A DNA stretch of 64,000 bases from Cyprinodon diabolis (GCA_030533445.1 CM060071.1:4694520-4758519), one strand, 5' to 3'. Counted from the stretch's first letter, positions 33,448 through 44,175 are shown. Notes: generated from the sequence alone by a model not told the origin. Translations and numbers: made by a program.

Positions 33448-36033
33448 TTAAGCAAGGGGTTTCTTTCGTGCTTTCAATTTTGCAAAATCATCCACCACAT
33501 CATTGAAGTCCAACTCTCTTGTCAGCTCACTCTCAATTGCCATTAGAGATAACGCATTTAATCTTTTCTGAGTCATTCTTGTGCGCAGCTCATTTTTTAC
33601 TCTTGACAAAAGAGAGAATGAGCGTTCTCCCTCACAGTTACTGACCGGTAGAGTGAGAAAAATCTGTAGCGCAATGTATGTATTAGTAAACGTAGGCTGT
33701 AGTCCAAAATGTATTATTGTTTTGAGCAGTCCTGAAGGGGTCCTCTCCTCATCAGTGTTGTTGAGCTGTATAAAAGATTTGAACTGTATAAGCTCCTGTC
33801 CAAGACTTTCATTGAGGTCAGATGGGTATGATTCAGTGAGAATCTTGGCCTTGTGAAGGACTGAAGCATTGGACTCTGTATCCAAAGAGAAAAGGACACT
33901 GAACAAATTGTTCAGATGTTTGTAGGCCTCCAGACAGTGATTAAGGCTTGAACTCAGTTGATCAATAGAGGCAATAAATGTCTCTATTTGAAACAGTTGC
34001 CTTCCCTCAAGCACAACATCTGGGGATGCTGATTCATCAGCAAACTTTTTATGTTTCCTCGTCCGTTCAGCCCTGTAAGATGGGGTGCCACCCAACATGT
34101 TTAAGGCTTTCTGCTCAAAATGATCAAATAGATCTCTTTGGGAGAGAACAAAGGTGCGCAGAGATTCCAGCAATCTAACTGCTGTACCAAGGTCCATGTC
34201 TGCTTTTTGAAGTTGCAGACTTGTGGCCTGAAATCTGGACAGAACAGTGTCCCAAAAGCCTGCCATGAAGGCCATCTCAAGTGAATCCAGCTTCCGCACT
34301 AGACTGTCAGCTTCAGTTCGTGTGTCTCGTTTCTCTGTGTCATCAGTGGAAATAACCTGTAGTGCTGCTTTTATTTTACTGTAGTTCTGCCACAGTGCTT
34401 TGGTAGATTCTGCATGGCAACTCCAACGCGTGTTGGATAAAGCTTTAAGTGTGAGATCTATGTTGGAATTGCCAAATACCCTGTCCCATCGGTGTGTGGA
34501 TGCAGTTGTGAAGTTGTAAATAGACTGAATCAAGTCAAAATACTTAGAGACTTCATTTCCACATCTGTCAATGCTGTTGACTCCCACCAAATTCAAAGAG
34601 TGAGCTGCACATGGAATATAGTGTATTAATGGGTTGCTTTTCTTTAAGTGAGCCTGCGACCCATTATACCTCCCTGACATGTTGCTGGCATTATCATAAG
34701 CCTGCCCCCTGCAATTTGACAGCTCTAACCCTAGATTTTCCAACACAGACATGACACAGTTAGCCAAACTTTCACCTGTATGGCTAGTAATGGGCTCAAA
34801 ACCCACAAAGCGTTCAACAACACTGCCCTCTTTGCTAACAAAACGGAATATGAATGTCAATTGGTCCACATGAGATAAATCTGGGGTTGAATCCACAATG
34901 ATAGAGTAGTATTTGCTTGCTTGCAGTTCATCTGCTATAGCCTGTTTGGTTTTTGCACCCATCAATTCAATGAATTCCTCACAAATGGTGGAGGACAGAT
35001 ATGAGGTATTACCTCGACCCATCTGCCCAAACTTTCTGATGTGATCCTTTAGAAAGGGATCAAATTCAGCCAGGACCTCCAGAATACCAAGGTAGTTCCC
35101 ATTGAGAGGAGACCCTAACGATTCATTTTTACCCCTAAATGCAAGGCCCCTTTCTGCAAGGAATTTAATGACTGCAACAACTCTTTGTAACACCTGCCTC
35201 CAATAGCTGCTCTCTGCCTGAAACTGTTTGAACAGGTCTGCATCAACTGTGGCACCTTTGGCGCGGTTCAAGACTGCTTGCATGCAGGTTATGTGCTCAG
35301 CACTTCGCTCATGTTCACCAAATCTTTCTGAGTGTTTCCAATCACAATAGCCTGTCACAAAAGAATGCGTTTTTGGGGAAAACAGTTTGCATGCAAAGCA
35401 GTAAACATTGCCAGTAGAGGGAGAGTACATCAGCCACTCTCTTTGTACTCGTTGTCCATTGGGCAAGTGTGAAGTAAAATGTTCATTGTTTAGGCATCGG
35501 GTTTTGCCTCCTAGCCCACTGTTCCTCACAGAAGCTGGATAATGGCTGTGACGGTTGTGAAATGATTTTGCACCTCTTTGAATAAGAACTTCCTTCATTG
35601 ACTCAGTGAGGGTCTCAGCCCATTTAGCGGGATCACTAGGTAGAGTTGTCACTGTAGATGGTGTTGAAGAAAGATTCAGCTCATTTTCTATGCTGTCCAG
35701 AGGTGCAGTGACCTCACATTCATCCGAGCAACTGGCTACTGCTGAATTGGTTGAATCATAAGCATCAGAAGCATTTGGTTCAGTGTCTACACTTGTAGTG
35801 GTCTCAGGATCTTGGGAGCTACATGCTAGCTCAGGTGCATTGCTAACCTTAGCTGAATTTGCAGTAGCATTTATAGAATTGCTTTCAGCAGATGTCTTTG
35901 TACTGAAGAAGCTGGAGATATTTGGAACACTCTCAAGTAAAACTGATTCCTTTTTTTTCTTTTCTTGCTGAATTTTTTTTCTAGCTCCTCCACTTAAACG
36001 TTTATGATCCATATTTCCCTTCTTTCTTTGCAC
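33448..36033 (-). CDS. hAT transposase, TTF-type zinc finger (ZMYM1-like family)
   Basis: 861 codons with no interruption. The enzyme cuts and joins the TIR ends in the nucleus. Basic N-terminus (KRLSGGARKK at 11-20), then a low-complexity Ser/Thr region to about 130. The TTF zinc finger spans about 197-250 (REWLMYSPSTGNVYCFACKLF, then YCDWKHSERF). RNase H-like catalytic residues fit D381 (IIVDSTPD) and D447 (AYDNASNMSG), with CAAHSLNL at 475-482. The hAT dimerisation domain starts at about 787 with CEGERSFSLLSRVKNELRTR, which includes the expected glutamate. Met8 (MDHKRLSGG) is an equally good start by family habit. Length is typical. The related domesticated vertebrate genes are called ZMYM1-like, but TIRs and TSD show that this copy is a transposon. 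Confidence 0.9.
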   Translation of the reverse strand: MQRKKGNMDHKRLSGGARKKIQQEKKKKESVLLESVPNISSFFSTKTSAESNSINATANSAKVSNAPELACSSQDPETTTSVDTEPNASDAYDSTNSAVASCSDECEVTAPLDSIENELNLSSTPSTVTTLPSDPAKWAETLTESMKEVLIQRGAKSFHNRHSHYPASVRNSGLGGKTRCLNNEHFTSHLPNGQRVQREWLMYSPSTGNVYCFACKLFSPKTHSFVTGYCDWKHSERFGEHERSAEHITCMQAVLNRAKGATVDADLFKQFQAESSYWRQVLQRVVAVIKFLAERGLAFRGKNESLGSPLNGNYLGILEVLAEFDPFLKDHIRKFGQMGRGNTSYLSSTICEEFIELMGAKTKQAIADELQASKYYSIIVDSTPDLSHVDQLTFIFRFVSKEGSVVERFVGFEPITSHTGESLANCVMSVLENLGLELSNCRGQAYDNASNMSGRYNGSQAHLKKSNPLIHYIPCAAHSLNLVGVNSIDRCGNEVSKYFDLIQSIYNFTTASTHRWDRVFGNSNIDLTLKALSNTRWSCHAESTKALWQNYSKIKAALQVISTDDTEKRDTRTEADSLVRKLDSLEMAFMAGFWDTVLSRFQATSLQLQKADMDLGTAVRLLESLRTFVLSQRDLFDHFEQKALNMLGGTPSYRAERTRKHKKFADESASPDVVLEGRQLFQIETFIASIDQLSSSLNHCLEAYKHLNNLFSVLFSLDTESNASVLHKAKILTESYPSDLNESLGQELIQFKSFIQLNNTDEERTPSGLLKTIIHFGLQPTFTNTYIALQIFLTLPVSNCEGERSFSLLSRVKNELRTRMTQKRLNALSLMAIESELTRELDFNDVVDDFAKLKARKKPLA

Positions 36034-36067
36034 ATTGGCTCTTTGCCTATCACAACAGATAAACCAA

Positions 36068-36094
36068 CTATGTGTGTGTGTGTGTGTGTGTGTG
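36068..36094. repeat. (TG)n microsatellite
   Basis: A short TG run just upstream of the transposase start. A second TG/CG tract lies at about 36925-36950. Confidence 0.85.
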
Positions 36095-37339
36095 AGTTTG
36101 TTTGTGTGTTTATGATCGGTGCTGATTCCTTCAAGTGTGTGAGGTGATTTAGAAAACTAGCAACCCAGCATCAACACTCCAAAGCAGAGAATAACAGCTT
36201 ACTAGCATAGACAATTGAGAGCAGAGAATCAACTGATTCGTCTGATAGACAGCAGGAGAGCAGAGTGGTCAGTGATCGAATCAAGAAAATGTCTAAATGG
36301 CAAGGGAACAGACTGATTTGTACTGAGGAGAAAGAGAGAGAGAGCCAATTACAGTGAAATATATTCCAAAAGAGCCAAGTGACTAGCTGAAGGCAGGGAC
36401 AAATGCCTTGGAGTGACCAACAAGAGTGCAAAGTACCAAATGGCAAAATGTGGGAAGACCAACAGGCAGATCTGCTTTTACCACTTATCTTCACAACCAA
36501 AAAGTCGCTAAATGATGTTTTTAGTCGCTAGCCAGGTATGGCCAAAAGACACGAAATCTAGCGGCAAAGTCGGTCAATCACACTGACAGTGAAACAAATA
36601 TTTTGAAAAGATAATAATTGTACAACTTTGTGCACTTTTTTCTTCTATCTAAATATTTTCACAAAGGACACCAAAATGTTGCTATCTGCAGGCAGCTTGC
36701 TAGCTATGATGGCAGCAACGATGTCTGCCAGACAGGAGAGAGTGGTCAGTGACGATCGAATCGAGAAAATGACAAAATGGGTCAAAGACCAAAAAGTTAT
36801 TAACTGACAGCAGTGACAAATGTCAGACTGTAAACTTTTTCGAAAGAAAAGGACAAAATGGGAAGATGCTGATAGTAACAGCAAAATGGAAAATATAAGA
36901 ATTTCCAAGTAATGCTCAACTCAAGTGTGTGTGTGTGTGTGCGTGCGCGCGTTAAACTTCTTGTTGAATGATTTCAAATTATCTCTGAGTCTGAACTGAG
37001 GGAAAGGAAACCAAATTTTGAGCAGTCTCTCACGAGTTCAAAATACCAAATGAGGAGATTCTAAAAGAACAGACCGGTTTATGAAAGACTCCATGGGGAA
37101 GGGGCACAGCTAAGAATACTTGAGTGAGATTCTGTGATCCAAATTCGAGATAGAGCTTTTTGATAATGATAATTTGTCAGAGTAAGGTTGTGTAATCAAA
37201 ATTTGAGAATGAGCTTTGTCAATCAATCAAGAATATTTGCATTAAGTTCTGTGATCAAAATTCAGAAACAACCTTTAATAATTGATAAAGAATATGTGAG
37301 TGAGGTTGTGTGATCCATCCAATTTGAGAATTAGCTTTG
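36095..37339. other. hAT noncoding 5' region with degenerate repeats
   Basis: Lies between the transposase start and the minisatellite. Two related blocks, GAGTGGTCAGTGATCGAATC near 36260 and GAGTGGTCAGTGACGATCGA near 36740, are spaced about 480 bp apart. At 37120-37350 a degenerate unit of about 65 bp (TTGTGTAATC...TTTGAGAATGAGCTTTG) recurs roughly four times. The promoter of the transposase should be here, but no clear TATA box was found. Confidence 0.5.
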
Positions 37340-38060
37340 ATAATAATGATTGAGAGCCTCTGGCCCTCTGTGGATCATGGCCGCGGGGCCAATTTTGCCT
37401 GGCCCCTTGGGGCCTCTGTGGGTCGTGGCCGCGGGGCCAAGTTGGCCTGGCCCCTTGGGGCCTCTGACCCTCTATGGATCGGGGCCAAGTTGGCCTGACC
37501 CCTCGGGGCCTCTGGCCCTCTATGGATCATGGCCGCGGGGCCAAGTTGGCCTGACCCCTTAGGACCTCAGGCCCTCTGTGGGTCGTGGCCGCGGGGCCAA
37601 GTTGAACTGGCCCCTTGGGGCCTCTGGCCTTCTGTGGCTTGCGGCCAAGGGGCCAAGTTGGCCTGGCCCTTTGGGGCCTCTGGCCTTCTGTGGGTCGTGG
37701 CCGCGGGGCCAAGTTGGCCTGGCCCCTTGGGGCCTCTGACCGTCTATGGATCGTGGCCGCGGGGCCAAGTTGACCTGGCCCCCTGGGGCCTCTGACCCTC
37801 TATGGATCGTGGCCGTGGGGCCAAGTTGGCCTGGCCCCTTGGGGCCTCTGACCGTCTATGGATCGTGGCCGCAGGGCCATGTTGGCCTGACCCCTTGGGG
37901 CCTCTTACCCTCTATGGATCATGGCTGCGGGGCCAAGTTGGCCTGGCCCCTTGGGGCCTAAGATTATTATTTTTGCAAAAGTAGTTTTGCCTGGGTCGCG
38001 GCCGCGGGGCCAAGTTGGCCTGGCCCCTTGGGGCCTCTGGCCCCCTGGGCCTGGGCCCGG
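37340..38060. repeat. GC-rich minisatellite, 48-57 bp period, about 12 units
   Basis: The unit is TATGGATCGTGGCCGCGGGG, then CCAAGTTGGCCTGGCCCC and TTGGGGCCTCTGACCCTC. Most units are 56-57 bp, and the first few are shorter. Each contains the near-palindrome GGCCAAGTTGGCC. It lies directly inside the right TIR of the hAT element, with one break at about 37960-37990. Open frames across it on both strands are repeat artefacts. Confidence 0.9.
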
Positions 38061-38086
38061 TAGGCCCGGTCATTAATCCACCTATG

Positions 38087-39035
38087 GCTGCATCCTCTAC
38101 CTGTTCCAACCCGTCCTTGGTCACATATCGCCGTAGATTTTGTCACAGGTCTCCCGATTTCCAGAGTTATGTCCACCATTTTAACCATTGTCGACCGTTT
38201 TTCCAAGGCCTGTCACTTAATTCCCCTCAGGAAACTTCCCACGGCTTTCCAGACGGCCCAGCTTCTCGTGAAGCATGTTTTCCGACTCCATGGTATTCCA
38301 CAAGAAATCCTCTCTGACCGTGGTCCTCAGTTCATCTCACAGGTCTGGAAAGCTTTCTGTTCTGCGTTAAACTGTAAGTCTTCCCTCACCTCTGGTTATC
38401 ACCCACAGTCTAACGGGCAGACGGAGAGGATGAATCAACAACTAGAATCCACTCTCCGCTGCCTAACATCCAATAACCCTACTGACTGGAGTCAGTTTCT
38501 GACCTGGATCGAATACGGCCATAACTCATTGAAATCCGCTTCTACTGGTTTATCCCCGTTCCAAGTTTCCATTGGTTATCAGCCTCCACTTTTCCCTGCA
38601 GACGAGAGAGAGATAACGGTCAGATCAGTCCATCACCACATCCGCCGTTGTCAGCGCATCTGGAAGGACACCATCACCACCCTCAACCGCTCATCTGCGT
38701 CTATAAAACGCTTTGCAGATTCCAAGAGACGTCCTGCCCCTGATTACACCATAGGCCAAGAGGTTTGGTTGTCAACACGTGACATTCCCCTCAAAGCCAT
38801 GTCTAAGAAGCTGTCACCCCGGTTCATCGGCCCATATAAAATTGCCCAAATAATCAACCCCTCTGCTGTCCGCCTGCACCTGCCACCGAATCTCCGCATC
38901 CATCCTACGTTCCATGTCTCCCAAGTCAAACCTGTCATTACTAACTCCCTGTCATTACTAACTCCAGCACACATGAGACGCATCTACTCATCAGAAGACC
39001 TTCCCTTCTTAAGCAGCTGCCAGACCTTTCTTTGA
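38087..39035 (+). pseudogene. pol: element C integrase core and C-terminus
   Basis: Continues from 32037 after the hAT. AVDFVTG near 38130 has the first catalytic Asp, [17 protein letters not shown] the second, and [15 protein letters not shown] the Glu. The GPY/F motif is FIGPYKIAQ. The reading then runs [17 protein letters not shown] and ends SSCQTFL at 39035. The chromodomain is missing: a deletion joins the integrase tail to the LTR, flanked by a 17-bp direct repeat at 38931-38965. This DDE core keeps all three catalytic residues. Confidence 0.85.
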
Positions 39036-39606
39036 CGCCGCAGTGTTGACCTTAGTTTGGTTAGCAACCTGAGCCTCTGTTACCTGAAGAATCTAAGTTG
39101 TCTCTAAGTGAGAAAACTGGTTCTAACCTTCCTCTGTCTTTGCTCACAGGAAACCTGTCTCAAGCCTGAAGCTCTGGGTGAGCTTAACCTGCCTTCCAGC
39201 CCTGGTGAGCCAAACCTGAAGATTCCTATTTTGGATTTCCCCTGCTGCTCTCTGTGAAGAGCTGGAAACTCATATCAAGGTCTGCCATTCAAAGTCAGAA
39301 GTTAGATGCTGCAGCTGCTTGAGCATTCTGCTGAACCAACAGTCTCTGGACCCAACGGTTCCCTCTCTCACAAGAGAAGCCTGGACCCCATCAAGGTAGA
39401 ATCAGAATTATCTAAAGGACTCTTTAATCATCTGCCTGCCCAGCTAATCAAACTATCATCTCTGCAGACTTCAGTGAACCCAACCCGGACCTGTTCCAGA
39501 TCCAGTTCATGTCTTTTGTGTCAAACATCTTAATAAACTCTGTTAAACTTTTACCCAGCCTCCTTTGTGTTCTACATGTGGGTTTGCTATTAAACCAATC
39601 ATTACA
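38965..39606 (+). repeat. element C second LTR, slightly 5'-truncated
   Basis: Aligns with the U3 of A and B from about ACACATGAGACGCATCT onward. The TATA position reads TTCTTAA (39006-39012). The predicted RNA start GCCGCAGTGTT is at 39037-39047. It ends AATCATTACA, where the gag ATG of the other copies has become ATT. Confidence 0.8.
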
Positions 39607-40005
39607 GAACACTGCGGCCAAACACAAAGCCCAGCAGATCACCTCCGGAGGAGGCTTGAGGAACAGGACGCTCAGATCCTTGGACATGCGCATACCCTCC
39701 GTAAGTTACACACTAAAGTTGAACATCAGAACCAAATGCTACAAACGTTTGCCAGCTACATGGGAAATGCTAATGCCACGCCAGCAGTACATTCTGTTCC
39801 GGATCCACTCCAGCCTCTAAGGTCACCGGCAGTGACGTCATTTCCTGAGTTCCGTCCAAGTCCGCCTGAAAGATTTTCAGGTAACCAAAGGGATTGTAAA
39901 GGATTTTTGTTTCAATGTCGTTTACTTTTTGAGCAATCTCCCGGCAGTTTTCCGAATGATAGGAAAAAAATATCCTTCATTCTCTCTCAACTCTTGTCTT
40001 CTCAA
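39607..40005 (+). pseudogene. gag: second gag start of element C
   Basis: Reads ITEHCGQTQSPADHLRRRLE through the coiled coil and on to FRPSPPERFSGNQRDCKGF and KKISFILSQLLSS. It therefore keeps the N-terminal part that the first gag copy lost. The start codon is mutated to ATT. It is joined directly to an LTR end at about 40006, through the shared word TCATGTC. Confidence 0.85.
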
Positions 40006-40107
40006 CTCATGTCTTTTGTGTCAAACATCTTAATAAACTCTGTTAAATTTTTACCCAGCCTCCTTTGTTTTCTGCATGTGGGTTTGATATTAAACCAATC
40101 ATGACAA
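40006..40107 (+). repeat. element C third LTR fragment
   Basis: The last 100 bp of the LTR (TCATGTCTTTTGTGTCAAAC through AATCATGACA), followed by unrelated ATTTCTGCTC. It closes the composite element. Confidence 0.85.
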
Positions 40108-42014
40108 TTTCTGCTCTAATAGAGGACATTACATTTTCACCACAGCTGCCGAAGTTTATTGGTTAGGATCAGCGTTGGTGGAAACGGCAGCAGAACTTTC
40201 AAAGGTTTTATCCTAATCACCTTGTAAAAGTTAACTGATCATGAGTGACCCGCTGGTTACCTGGAGCTGACCCTGCTTTCCACCACAGATGGTTCGGTTT
40301 AGCATGAGTGTGTCTGATCGGCTGCTTTAACTCGACTGAGCTCTGTTTAATTTTTTATGGAATTTCTTTACCTTTATCAAAAAGTTATTTTTTTTCTTTT
40401 TGTCTGGATTATCAATTAATCAGTTCAAAATAGAACTGAGTATTTTGTTGTTGTTATTGAGTGCAGTAGTGGCTCCAGACCAGGGGATCCAGGATGGGCC
40501 CAGTGTTTTTCTTGGGGGTGCATAACAAACAATAATAAACACGCATGCACAAAAAGAACAAAAACAATGGGCAGGGTCAAGTTATCCACAAAGCCAGGGC
40601 TGCAGCAGATCCCCAATCAAATGATGAAAATGGTTATCCTACCCTAATGGTAATTAAATAGAGAGGAATCAGTTACAGTCTCCTCTGTCAGTGCAAATCA
40701 GTTTCAGTTTCACCAGACTTTAATTAAACTCAGACTTAAAAGGTGTAATCTATATCACTTTTAATTGTTGAATTAAAAAAGCCCAGACTAAAGCTTTAGT
40801 GATCAATCACTAAATGCTGGAAAGATGATTTGCAATAGTTAGGTGGTTAGAAAACATACAGTTGACAGGATACGTTGATAGGATCAGATATAAAGCCAAT
40901 TATTAGATTATTATTATTAGACTGCAAACTTTGTTCTGTTTATCCTGATTATTAGCTCTATACTAATAGCATAGGAGCATCAAAGGGGCATGGCCTTATG
41001 GTGCGGTTACATTAACAGGATTTCTCCAACATCAAGTTTCAAAATCTCATTTCCAGATAGGGTCAAAGTTTAAAAAAAGATGGAGAACTTTCTCTGTCAT
41101 GATGTTCTTATAACACCGGGAGACACCGTGACAGAGACCGATGCCTGACCTCTGACCATTGCATGCCCTGAAACTTAACTAGATTTAAAAGACAAATAAA
41201 CTTGAGTCGTTGATGAGATAATTTAGTTACAGAAACTTGTTCCATCCCTCTATAACCAGGGATGGAAAAAACCAAAAGAAGCAGCAAACTTTTTGTAAGT
41301 TTTTAACAAATATGAATTCTGAGATACAACAAAACTGTGACAACAGCAAAAGAAAAACAGGATCACTCCTTGCTCAGAAACTCGTATGGATCCAACCTTT
41401 AAAAAGATGTTAATGATCCAAAGATCCCAAGACTTAGCCTCTGTCATGGAAAGGACCACCGTCCATTTAGTCTTTTCACAAGTCTCTCTCTCTCAAACTA
41501 CAGCCTACAGAGTTGTGTTTTGTATCAAAGGCAAAACCCAACCTTTTGTGTTCATTTCCTGTTTCCAAAGGACAACATGACCTGGGACTTAGGCCTACCA
41601 ACAGTCTTTATTTCATGATGCTTGTCAGAACTCAGAAGGTTGGACCCAGGCAGACAGACTGAAATGATATCTAGAAGTGTTTGTTCACTGATTGGAAAGT
41701 CTGTAGGTCAGCACCTAGGACTAAATGACCGGAATCTCTGAAGAGGGAAAAACACAGGTTATTGACCACATAAATCGGACAGAGGATGTTAACTAGCGTC
41801 TGAGTAACAAACCTGGTTATAAAGTTCAGTCGGAGCCCAGAGGAAGGAGCGCCCAGAGAGTTTTAGAAGCTGAAGCCAAGACGGCTACAGATCCAGCTAA
41901 CAAGCAGAAGCCAGCAGACGAGGAAGAACAGTAGTTTCAGGAAGGAGAAGGCAAAGCCGGTGTCTATGAGGTAACATAGGTCGAAGCCCGGGTCGATCCA
42001 AGACCTGAGTGAAG
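40108..42014. other. no gene recognised
   Basis: Noncoding sequence. A stretch starting TGTCAGAACTC at about 41624 with TTATAAAG near 41817 looks vaguely LTR-like on the minus strand, but no partner copy supports it. Confidence 0.35.
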
Positions 42015-42410
42015 TTGCCCCCCCCACCTTCTTCAAATCAGACAAAATTAGTGTCAAACGTTTGTGCTGGTTTGTGCAGCAAAAATGTTCGTTTGAAAGA
42101 TATAAAGAAATATTTCTAGAGGTCATCAAAGGTCAACCAGACCCCCCACCTTCTTCAAATCAGACGAAATAGGTGTCAATTAACTCAGCTCCATTTGTGC
42201 TGGTTTGTGCAGCAAAATTTGTAGTTTGTGCTGCTTTGGCTTTGAAGATATTAATGAAAATGTAAAGGTCAAAAGGTCAACCAGCCCCCCCACCTTCTTC
42301 AAATTAGACAAAATTGGTGTCAAACGTTTGTGCAGCTAACATTTTTGTCTGTGCCGCAATCATTTTAAAGATATAAAGAGGTGTTTCTAGAGGTCATCAA
42401 AGAGCCTGCC
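42015..42410. repeat. tandem repeat, about 120-145 bp, three units
   Basis: Units start at about 42018, 42140 and 42285 with CCCCCACCTTCTTCAAATCA. They continue GACAAAATTGGTGTCAAACG, TTTGTGCAGC and AAGATATAAAGA to AGGTCATCAAAGGTCAACCA. The middle unit has an internal insertion. Confidence 0.8.
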
Positions 42411-42528
42411 CACCCAAACTGTTTAAGTTGAAGCTGGAACAGATGGATGTGATGAAAGGTGATGAAAACGGGGCAGAGCTAGGCAGGTTGATTAAATTAA
42501 CCAGTATTCCAGCCATCACTGTCTAGAT

Positions 42529-42731
42529 CAGGCATCCCCAAACTCGGTCCTCAAGGCCCCCTGTCCTGCAGGTTTTAGAGGTTTCCTTGCTCCAGCACAG
42601 CTGATTTTAATTGAAAGCTGATTAACAGGCTTTTGCTCTACTGCAATCATTATAATCAGCTGTTTTAAAGCAGGGTAACCTCTAAAACCTGCAGGACAGT
42701 GGCCCTCGAGGACCGAGTTTGGGGATGCCTG
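42529..42731. mobile_element. hAT MITE with long inverted ends
   Basis: 203 bp. The ends are CAGGCATCCCCAAACTCGGT and its exact-looking inverse, with arms of about 60 bp continuing through CCTGTCCTGCAGGTTTTAGA. The target duplication GTCTAGAT is perfect at 42521-42528 and 42732-42739. Confidence 0.9.
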
Positions 42732-42899
42732 GTCTAGATCATGGCAATGCTGTAGGCAGGAAGGATCTTCTGTAACAGTCTGCCTTGCCCTGATCTTTAA
42801 AAGACTCTGTTGTCTGTAGTCCAAAATCTTATTCACTTTGTGAAGAATTCCTTGTGAAATGCTCTCCAGACTTTCATAAAAAGTTCATGGGACTTCTTT

Positions 42900-43275
42900 A
42901 AGTCATTTACTGTAATACAGTCACTGCAACAGATGATGGCAGAACAGACCACACTGTCCACAGCAGACTGATAGAAGATATGTAGAATCTTGCTGCAAAT
43001 GCCAAAGGACCTACTGTACGCTTCCTTAGGAAGTCCATTCTGCTCTGTTTCCTCTTGTAAATAGCTTCACAGATGCATCTCCAGTCCAATGTTTTGTACA
43101 AATAGACAGCATAGCATTGATGTCCTCCCCATGTGGCTGACACAGTGCATCCCAGTTTGTAGAATCAAAACAACCTTGCAGGGCTTCTTCAGTTTCCTTT
43201 GACCAGCGTCTTACTATTCTGCCTAATGCAAGTTGCCTCTTAAAAGGGCTTATATTCTGAGCACAGACAATCAAG
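42900..43275 (-). pseudogene. LINE ORF2 inter-domain remnant
   Basis: The minus-strand reading 43274-43026 gives WSKETEEALQGCFDSTNWDA and LCQPHGEDINAMLS. This is the linker between endonuclease and RT in fish L2/Rex-type LINEs (W-x-x-E-x-x-E-A-L-x-x-C-F-x-x-T-x-W-D). The continuation toward 42900 is frame-broken (CKLFTRGNRAE-like). Confidence 0.6.
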
Positions 43276-43828
43276 GTGGTGATCCATTTTTCCAGTATTT
43301 TTTAAATCTCTGCCTGCTCATATGCTCAGAAAGCATGCTGTTAGAGCCTGATATATAATCCTGCCCCACATTTCAGTAAATCACATAAAATTACATTCCT
43401 GATATTCTGGCTGGGTCTTTGTTAGGGCTTAGAGTTCTCCTAATTTATGTTCTAAGGTTCATATATTCAGTTAAATGAATGATGGAAGACATAGCTTGAA
43501 CTTCCTCCTCATCCCTATGTACTTTGCTCCTGTTCTACATCATCAGTGCCTCCTTTCATCTCAACTGGTACTTGCAAAAGTTTAGAAACCAACCTGCAAT
43601 TGTAGCTATGGTTATATTCTTTCAGCTGCACAACATCCAACACTAGAGGTAAAATAAATATATAAATAAACTACTACAGTTAATCTAATGTGCAGCCACC
43701 ATGAGTAGCACAGAATTAATGATTTTGAATATAATATATTAAATTCAGGCTACCTAGATCTGGAGTCATCTCAGTAATTCCACGCTTCCAGCCTGCAGAC
43801 GTGTTTCATTTTTTGATGATGATAGAGC
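43276..43828. other. no gene recognised
   Basis: Noncoding flank between the LINE remnant and the retroviral 5' LTR. Nothing in it could be assigned. Confidence 0.4.
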
Positions 43829-43833
43829 ATCAG

Positions 43834-44175
43834 TGTTAGAGTGATAATTATAAAATTATTGTTTGGACATATGAAACATTGAAAGAAAGAAGATGCTACA
43901 TTTGTATCCTGTGATTCAACCAGAAGGGTCATAAACTTTTATGACCTCCAGTAGGTCATGAGGCAGAATCACACGGTTGTGTGACTAACCCTATCTTATT
44001 ACCTGCATCCTCCCAGATAATCATTACTGGGTCTTCTGTTTTAGGCCCACCTTATGATGTTGTAAACTCTTAATAAAAGGCTTTGCCATGAAGGGATCTG
44101 TGTGAGAAGGTTCTGGTTTCGGAGTCAACACCTTCTCTCCGCTTCTGCAGACGCTGACGTCATTACAAAACCCTG
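43834..44175 (+). repeat. ERV 5' LTR, first part
   Basis: Matches 51246-51577 closely, with an AATAAA at about 44072. It is interrupted after AAAACCCTG by a 2,859-bp insertion and resumes at 47035. Confidence 0.9.

Larger units (their letters stand above)
32038..38086 (-). mobile_element. complete autonomous-looking hAT transposon (TTF-finger type)
   Basis: The ends are CAGGGGCGGATTAAGAAATT and, reverse complemented, CATAGGTGGATTAATGACCG. The 8-bp target duplication GCTGCATC is perfect at 32030-32037 and 38087-38094, and removing the element rejoins the integrase frame of element C. It is 6,049 bp long, with an uninterrupted transposase on the minus strand and a plus-strand coding relic. A GC-rich minisatellite fills the end upstream of the transposase. 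Every part needed for mobility appears present. Confidence 0.93.
28948..40107 (+). mobile_element. Tf1/sushi-type element C, rearranged, with nested hAT
   Basis: A plus-strand copy related to A and B. The order is truncated LTR (28948-29216), deleted gag, pol to 32037, nested hAT (32038-38086), rest of integrase to 39035, LTR (to 39606), a second gag start (39607-40005) and a third LTR end (40006-40107). The chromodomain is deleted. The LTR-gag-LTR tail is not a simple provirus and suggests recombination between tandem copies. It is heavily broken. Confidence 0.9.

Noticed and set aside
33448..36033. Reading the 861-codon gene as a host ZMYM1-like gene
   Set aside because: It is bounded by TIRs and an 8-bp target duplication and splits a retrotransposon integrase, so it is a transposase copy.
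37340..38206. Overlapping open frames in both strands across the hAT end
   Set aside because: They follow the period of the GC-rich minisatellite and have no independent support.
41624..41860. Solo LTR on the minus strand
   Set aside because: Only a TGTCAG start and a TTATAA word support it. No second copy or target duplication.
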